A stretch of DNA of 64,000 bases. Source: Hyphomicrobium_A sp963817485 (lineage in GTDB: Bacteria > Pseudomonadota > Alphaproteobacteria > Rhizobiales > Hyphomicrobiaceae). The stretch is taken from assembly GCA_963817485.1 (NCBI GenBank), contig CAWFOR010000012.1, positions 186,001 through 250,000 of the forward strand. The letters are read 5' to 3'. This document shows, in pieces, positions 60,229 to 64,000 of the stretch; position 1 is the stretch's first letter, and each line of letters begins with the position of its first letter. A program made the position numbers and the translations under genes. Under the pieces are notes generated by a model. The model was given only the letters and a program-made list of their open reading frames with translations, was not told the origin of the DNA and searched no databases.

Positions 60229-61416
60229 ATGAGCCAAGACACATCGACCATCGTCATTGCCAGCGCGGCGCGGACGCCGGTCGGCTCGTTCAACGGATCA
60301 TTGGCGAGCTTGCCAGCGCATGAGCTTGGCAAGGTTGCGATCAAAGCCGCTTTGGATCGGGCCGGCCTGCAGCCGGGCGACATCACCGAGGTGGTGCTTG
60401 GGCAGGTGCTGACTGCGGGTCAGGGCCAGAACCCTGCACGGCAGGCGTCCATCGCAGCGGGCATTCCGGTCGACGCGCCGGCGTGGAGCATTAACCAGGT
60501 TTGCGGCTCGGGGCTGCGGGCTGTCGCGCTCGGCGCTCAGCAGATTCTCACCGGCGCCTCAAACGTCGTCATCGCGGGCGGCCAGGAGAGCATGAGCCAG
60601 AGCCAGCACGCGGCCTACCTGCGCAGCGGCACCAAGATGGGCGCGCTCGAGCTCGTCGACACCATGATCAAGGACGGCCTGTGGGATGCCTTCAACGGCT
60701 ACCACATGGGCATCACGGCCGAGAACGTCGCCCGCCAGTGGCAGATCACGCGCGAGGACCAGGACAAGTTCGCCGTTGCCTCGCAGAACAAGGCCGAGGC
60801 CGCCAAGAAGGCCGGCAGGTTCAAGGACGAGATCGTGCCCGTCACCATCAAGGGCAAGAAGGGCGATACGATCGTCGACCAGGACGAGTACATTCGCGAA
60901 GGCGCAACGCTTGACTCGGTCGCCAAGCTGCGGCCCGCTTTCGACAAGGCCGGCACCGTCACCGCGGGCAACGCTTCGGGCATCAACGATGGCGCTGCCG
61001 CCGTGGTGCTGATGACGCTCGCTGAGGCGCAGAAGCGCGGCATCGAGCCGCTCGCTCGCATCGTGTCGTGGGCTCACGCCGGCGTCGATCCCTCGATCAT
61101 GGGAACGGGGCCGATCCCGGCCTCGAAAAAGGCGCTCGAGAAGGCCGGCTGGACCGTCAAGGACCTCGATCTCGTCGAGGCGAACGAGGCGTTCGCAGCG
61201 CAGGCGTGCGCGGTCAACAAGGGCCTCGGCTGGGATACCGACAAGGTCAACGTCAACGGCGGAGCCATTGCCGTCGGCCACCCCATCGGCGCTTCGGGCG
61301 CGCGGATCCTCACCACGCTGCTGTATGAGCTGAAGCGGCGCAATGCCAAGCGCGGCCTCGCAACCTTGTGCATCGGCGGCGGCATGGGTATCGCCCTGTG
61401 CGTCGAGCGCGGCTGA
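60229..61416 (+). CDS. phaA: Acetyl-CoA acetyltransferase PhaA
   Basis: A 395-residue biosynthetic thiolase that condenses two acetyl-CoA to acetoacetyl-CoA. The nucleophile cysteine lies in INQVCGSGLRAVALG, NEAFAAQACAVN is present, the histidine loop is NGGAIAVGHPIGASGARI, and the second cysteine is in ATLCIGGGMG. All catalytic elements are intact. GAGGAGG precedes the ATG. It heads the phaA-phaB pair, feeding PHB synthesis and, through 3-hydroxybutyryl/crotonyl-CoA, the ethylmalonyl-CoA pathway. Confidence 0.97.
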   Translation: MSQDTSTIVIASAARTPVGSFNGSLASLPAHELGKVAIKAALDRAGLQPGDITEVVLGQVLTAGQGQNPARQASIAAGIPVDAPAWSINQVCGSGLRAVALGAQQILTGASNVVIAGGQESMSQSQHAAYLRSGTKMGALELVDTMIKDGLWDAFNGYHMGITAENVARQWQITREDQDKFAVASQNKAEAAKKAGRFKDEIVPVTIKGKKGDTIVDQDEYIREGATLDSVAKLRPAFDKAGTVTAGNASGINDGAAAVVLMTLAEAQKRGIEPLARIVSWAHAGVDPSIMGTGPIPASKKALEKAGWTVKDLDLVEANEAFAAQACAVNKGLGWDTDKVNVNGGAIAVGHPIGASGARILTTLLYELKRRNAKRGLATLCIGGGMGIALCVERG

Positions 61417-61438
61417 GAGCGCGGCAGACAATAAGAAC

Positions 61439-61460
61439 GCCGGCGGCTTCGGCCGCCGGC
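61439..61460 (+). other. Stable hairpin between phaA and phaB
   Basis: GCCGGCGGC (61439-61447) pairs perfectly with GCCGCCGGC (61452-61460) around a TTCG tetraloop. No T-run follows, so it is not a normal terminator. It may stabilise the upstream message end or lower phaB expression relative to phaA. Confidence 0.6.
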
Positions 61461-61520
61461 TAGACCGGTTGCTCAAATCAATCCAATACCAACAACAGAA
61501 AAGTTCGAGGGAGGAAGGTT

Positions 61521-62249
61521 ATGGCTCGTGTCGCGCTGGTGACAGGAGGGACGCGTGGCATTGGTCACGCCATCTCGATCGCGCTCAAGGCGCGGGGCTA
61601 TCGAGTGGCGGCAAACTATGCCGGCAACGACGCCGCCGCTCAGCAGTTCCAGATTGAGACCGGCATTCCGGTGTTCAAATGGGATGTGGGCGATTACGCC
61701 GCCTGTGAGAAGGGCGTGGCGCAGGTGGTCAAGGAGCTCGGACCCGTCGACGTGCTCGTCAACAACGCCGGCATTACGCGCGACGCCATGCTCCACCGCA
61801 TGACCAAGGAGCAGTGGGATGCGGTCGTGCGCACCGATCTCAACTCGGTCTTCAACATGTGCCGGCAGGTGATCGAGAGCATGCGCAACCGCAGCTTCGG
61901 GCGCATCATCAACGTCTCCTCCATCAACGGCCGCAAGGGGCAGATGGGGCAGACCAATTACTCTGCGGCCAAGGCCGGCGTGCACGGGTTCACGAAGGCG
62001 CTCGCCTTCGAGGGCGCGGCCAAGGGCATTACCGTCAATACGATTGCGCCCGGCTACATCGCGACCGAGATGGTCGCCGCGGTGCCGAAGGAAGTGCTCG
62101 AAACGAAGATCATTCCGCAGATCCCGGTCGGCCGCCTCGGCGAGTCGGACGAGATCGCCCGCGCAGTCGTGTTCCTGGCGGCGGACGAGGCCGGCTTCGT
62201 GACGGGGGCTTGCCTCGACGTCAACGGCGGCCACTACATGGCCACCTGA
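61521..62249 (+). CDS. phaB: Acetoacetyl-CoA reductase PhaB
   Basis: A 242-residue short-chain dehydrogenase. The cofactor motif is VTGGTRGIGHAIS, NNAGITRDAMLHRM follows, and the catalytic YxxxK is in QTNYSAAKAGVHGF. It reduces acetoacetyl-CoA to (R)-3-hydroxybutyryl-CoA with NADPH. GAGGGAGGAAGG precedes the ATG. It lies 104 bases after phaA across a strong hairpin. The PHA synthase gene is not in the window. Confidence 0.97.
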   Translation: MARVALVTGGTRGIGHAISIALKARGYRVAANYAGNDAAAQQFQIETGIPVFKWDVGDYAACEKGVAQVVKELGPVDVLVNNAGITRDAMLHRMTKEQWDAVVRTDLNSVFNMCRQVIESMRNRSFGRIINVSSINGRKGQMGQTNYSAAKAGVHGFTKALAFEGAAKGITVNTIAPGYIATEMVAAVPKEVLETKIIPQIPVGRLGESDEIARAVVFLAADEAGFVTGACLDVNGGHYMAT

Positions 62250-62312
62250 CGCCGGGTGCGCCGCACGCATCTAAAGCTTTAGATCAGGGATTTGGAGCAG
62301 CGCTCCGCGGCC

Positions 62313-64000
62313 TTAGCCGCGGAGACGCGTGCGGATGATCCGTGGGAACTCGTCGTTGGGCGGGTTGCCCTGGTCGGCTGCGCCCTGCTGCCGGTCCTCC
62401 AGGCTCCACCACCGGTCCGCGCGCAGCTCGTTGCTGGGCACGGGCTGTGCCTGATGCGACGGAGCGCCTTGCGGCGGTGCCGGAGCATAGGCCGGGGCTG
62501 GTGCCGAGCCGTACGCCGGCATCTGCGGAGCCGCGGCGCGCTGGGCGACGGCAGGGCCGGCGAACCAAGCTTCGATGAGATCGAGCTCGTCCGCCGAAAG
62601 GTTCAAGCCCTGACTACGGCAGCGCGCGACCACGAAGTTGCGGAAGCGGCTGGCGAACAGGCTCGCCGATACGCCCTGGTCGAACCATGGATCGGCCTCG
62701 CTCACGACATCGAGTATGAACCGCGCGTCGTCGCGACGAACCTCGACGCCCATGTCGTGCGCGCGCTTGCCGATGTTGACGAGCGTCTGCGAGCCGGTGA
62801 GGCCGTTGGCGGTGATTTCTTGCGCCATGACTTCAAACAGCGTGCGGTAGTCGGGCGGCGACAGTGTCGGCGCCTGGCTAGCCTCGTGGATACGCGCGAT
62901 CGACTGCTGGATCGCGGCTGCGCTGTCACCGGGCCGCTGCGGAGCCTGCGGCTGCGAGCGAAGTAGCCCCGGCTGGCCCGAGAGGGCTTCGGACTGCGCC
63001 GGGGCCAGCGGACCGCGCTGCGCCTGGGCGGGGGGCCCGGATGGCGCAGCAACGGGACGCTGAGCGGGTTGCGCGGCACCCAGCAGCGGAGGAAGCGAGC
63101 GCTGCATCGGGGCGGCGGCGGCTTCTTGACGTAACGGTTCGGGGGTACGTGAGGGTTCGGGGGTACGCGCCTCGGGCCGCGCCTCTACCCGGCGGGCTTC
63201 GCCCCGGGCAGCGCGCGTGGCGTCATAGACGTAGTAAGGCGGCTGGTCGCTGAGGCGGATGTCCTCGGGCAGCCCCTTGGCGAGCAGGTCGCGGAAGCCG
63301 CCGATGCCGCCCCAGGCGGAGCCCACGGTCTTGTCGTACCCGAGGTTGCGCACCGCGCGATCGGCAAGCGCTTCGAGCGGCACGGGGTGGTTGGTCGCAC
63401 GAACGACCGCGATGACCTCGGCAAGGATATCCTTGCGCGCGGCCTCGAGGCTCATGCTGCTGGGGAGCGCGGCCTGCTCGGGCCGCTTCTCCACCTGCTG
63501 AGGCTCCGCCCGTCCCGGGAGCTGACCCTCGAGCAGCAGCGCGAGGAAGTCGCTCTCGCGGATCTCTGCGTCACAGATCGCCGTGTAGGGCGCGGCCGTG
63601 TTGTCGTTCGAATAGATCACCGTGCGGCGCGCATGCGAGCGCAGGCGGTGCAACACGGGCGTGAAGTCGGCATCACCCGAGAGGATGACGAACTCGTTGA
63701 AATAGGTGTCATGGGTGAGGATGTCGCGCACATCCATCACCATGCGAATATCGGCCGAGTTCTTGAGCTGCGCGGTGAGCGGCGGGCAGTCGATCACCTC
63801 GAATCCGGCGCGCAGGAAATGATGGCGCACGAACGGAAACGAGCTCATGTCGGTGGAGTTGTCGCTCTGGTTGCGACGAGGGACAGGATTGCCGTAGCAG
63901 CGGTTGATCACAATGCGGCGCTGGCGCGTCTCTGCTGGGCCGTTGGTCGGGGTCATCAGGCGCCCGGACTCGATCTCCTTGATCCAGCGGGCTGCGTCCT
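62313..64000 (-). CDS. NYN-domain protein with OST-HTH/LOTUS module (5' end outside window)
   Basis: At least 561 residues are visible; the frame stays open to the window edge (codons reading DAARWIKEIESG before the internal Met at 63956). The N-terminal part is a NYN (PIN-like) domain: FEVIDCPPLTAQLKN, MVMDVRDILTHDTYFNEFVI, LSGDADFTPVLHRLRSH, with acidic residues for metal binding. An OST-HTH/LOTUS domain follows (ILAEVIAVVRATNHPVPLEA, then GGFRDLLAKGLPEDIRL), then a long Pro/Ala/Gln-rich linker and a second helical domain (TLFEVMAQEITANGLTGSQT). It is most likely an RNA-binding ribonuclease; target unknown. Confidence 0.88.
   Translation of the reverse strand, partial: DAARWIKEIESGRLMTPTNGPAETRQRRIVINRCYGNPVPRRNQSDNSTDMSSFPFVRHHFLRAGFEVIDCPPLTAQLKNSADIRMVMDVRDILTHDTYFNEFVILSGDADFTPVLHRLRSHARRTVIYSNDNTAAPYTAICDAEIRESDFLALLLEGQLPGRAEPQQVEKRPEQAALPSSMSLEAARKDILAEVIAVVRATNHPVPLEALADRAVRNLGYDKTVGSAWGGIGGFRDLLAKGLPEDIRLSDQPPYYVYDATRAARGEARRVEARPEARTPEPSRTPEPLRQEAAAAPMQRSLPPLLGAAQPAQRPVAAPSGPPAQAQRGPLAPAQSEALSGQPGLLRSQPQAPQRPGDSAAAIQQSIARIHEASQAPTLSPPDYRTLFEVMAQEITANGLTGSQTLVNIGKRAHDMGVEVRRDDARFILDVVSEADPWFDQGVSASLFASRFRNFVVARCRSQGLNLSADELDLIEAWFAGPAVAQRAAAPQMPAYGSAPAPAYAPAPPQGAPSHQAQPVPSNELRADRWWSLEDRQQGAADQGNPPNDEFPRIIRTRLRG

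Noticed and set aside
63136..63167. Short direct repeat GGTTCGGGGGTACG, twice with an 18-bp period
   Set aside because: It encodes the low-complexity RTPEPx linker of the NYN protein and is explained by the protein's Pro-rich repeat.

Overview
This window looks like a chromosomal segment of a GC-rich alphaproteobacterium of the order Hyphomicrobiales, most likely a Hyphomicrobium-like methylotroph. The case rests on gene content: the ethylmalonyl-CoA pathway enzymes ecm, ccr and mcd lie close together, a phaR/phaAB polyhydroxybutyrate locus follows, and the rplU-rpmA-obgE-proB-proA-nadD-rsfS-rlmH gene order is typical of the group. The genus is an inference. I saw no rRNA, CRISPR array, transposase or integrase.

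Layout. 1-4.4 kb holds small membrane, exported and unknown genes, tRNA-Leu(CAA) and an AI-2E family transporter. 4.4-11.8 kb is the ethylmalonyl-CoA block: ecm (-), ccr (+) and mcd (+), with small membrane genes between them. The first ~35 nt of mcd appear to be frame-shifted. 11.8-20 kb carries an NDK-like/kinase-like gene pair, a Gly/His-rich LTXXQ protein, a BtuF-like cobalamin-binding protein, an exported Asp-nucleophile alpha/beta hydrolase and a 613-aa membrane coiled-coil protein. 20-37 kb is the ancestral minus-strand housekeeping cluster (rplU, rpmA, GNAT, obgE, proB, proA, nadD, rsfS, rlmH), interrupted by two blocks of accessory genes. One of these (WD40, HdeD-like, FAD oxidoreductase) is bounded by two copies of a ~57-bp direct repeat. 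37.5-42.5 kb has a C45-like hydrolase, creD, a transglutaminase-like gene and a GbsR/MarR regulator with a DUF4166 gene. 42.5-45 kb is an islet with a frame-shifted TadG/VWA gene and three tiny genes, flanked by the 3' end of the DUF4166 gene and a decayed copy of that 3' end. 45-53 kb holds tRNA-Ser(CGA), an FAH-family gene, a 1076-aa membrane coiled-coil protein related to the 613-aa one, an atypical thiolase and zur-znuC-znuB. 53-64 kb holds ispG, an EF-hand lipoprotein, an Omp25-like porin, a polyprenyl diphosphate synthase, mtgA, rpmF, phaR, phaA, phaB and a NYN/LOTUS protein that runs off the right edge.

How it fits together. PhaA and PhaB make acetoacetyl-CoA and 3-hydroxybutyryl-CoA, which can go to storage polymer or, via crotonyl-CoA, into Ccr, Ecm and Mcd for acetyl-CoA assimilation. 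Ecm needs cobalamin, which makes the nearby BtuF-like protein suggestive. A 13-bp sequence is identical upstream of ecm and ccr, and a close variant lies upstream of phaR, so the assimilation and storage genes may share a regulator. The best unexplained items are this motif, the two related large membrane proteins, the NDK-like/kinase-like pair, the repeat-bounded islets, the apparently leaderless GbsR/MarR gene with a palindrome over its start codon, and an orphan terminator facing away from rplU.
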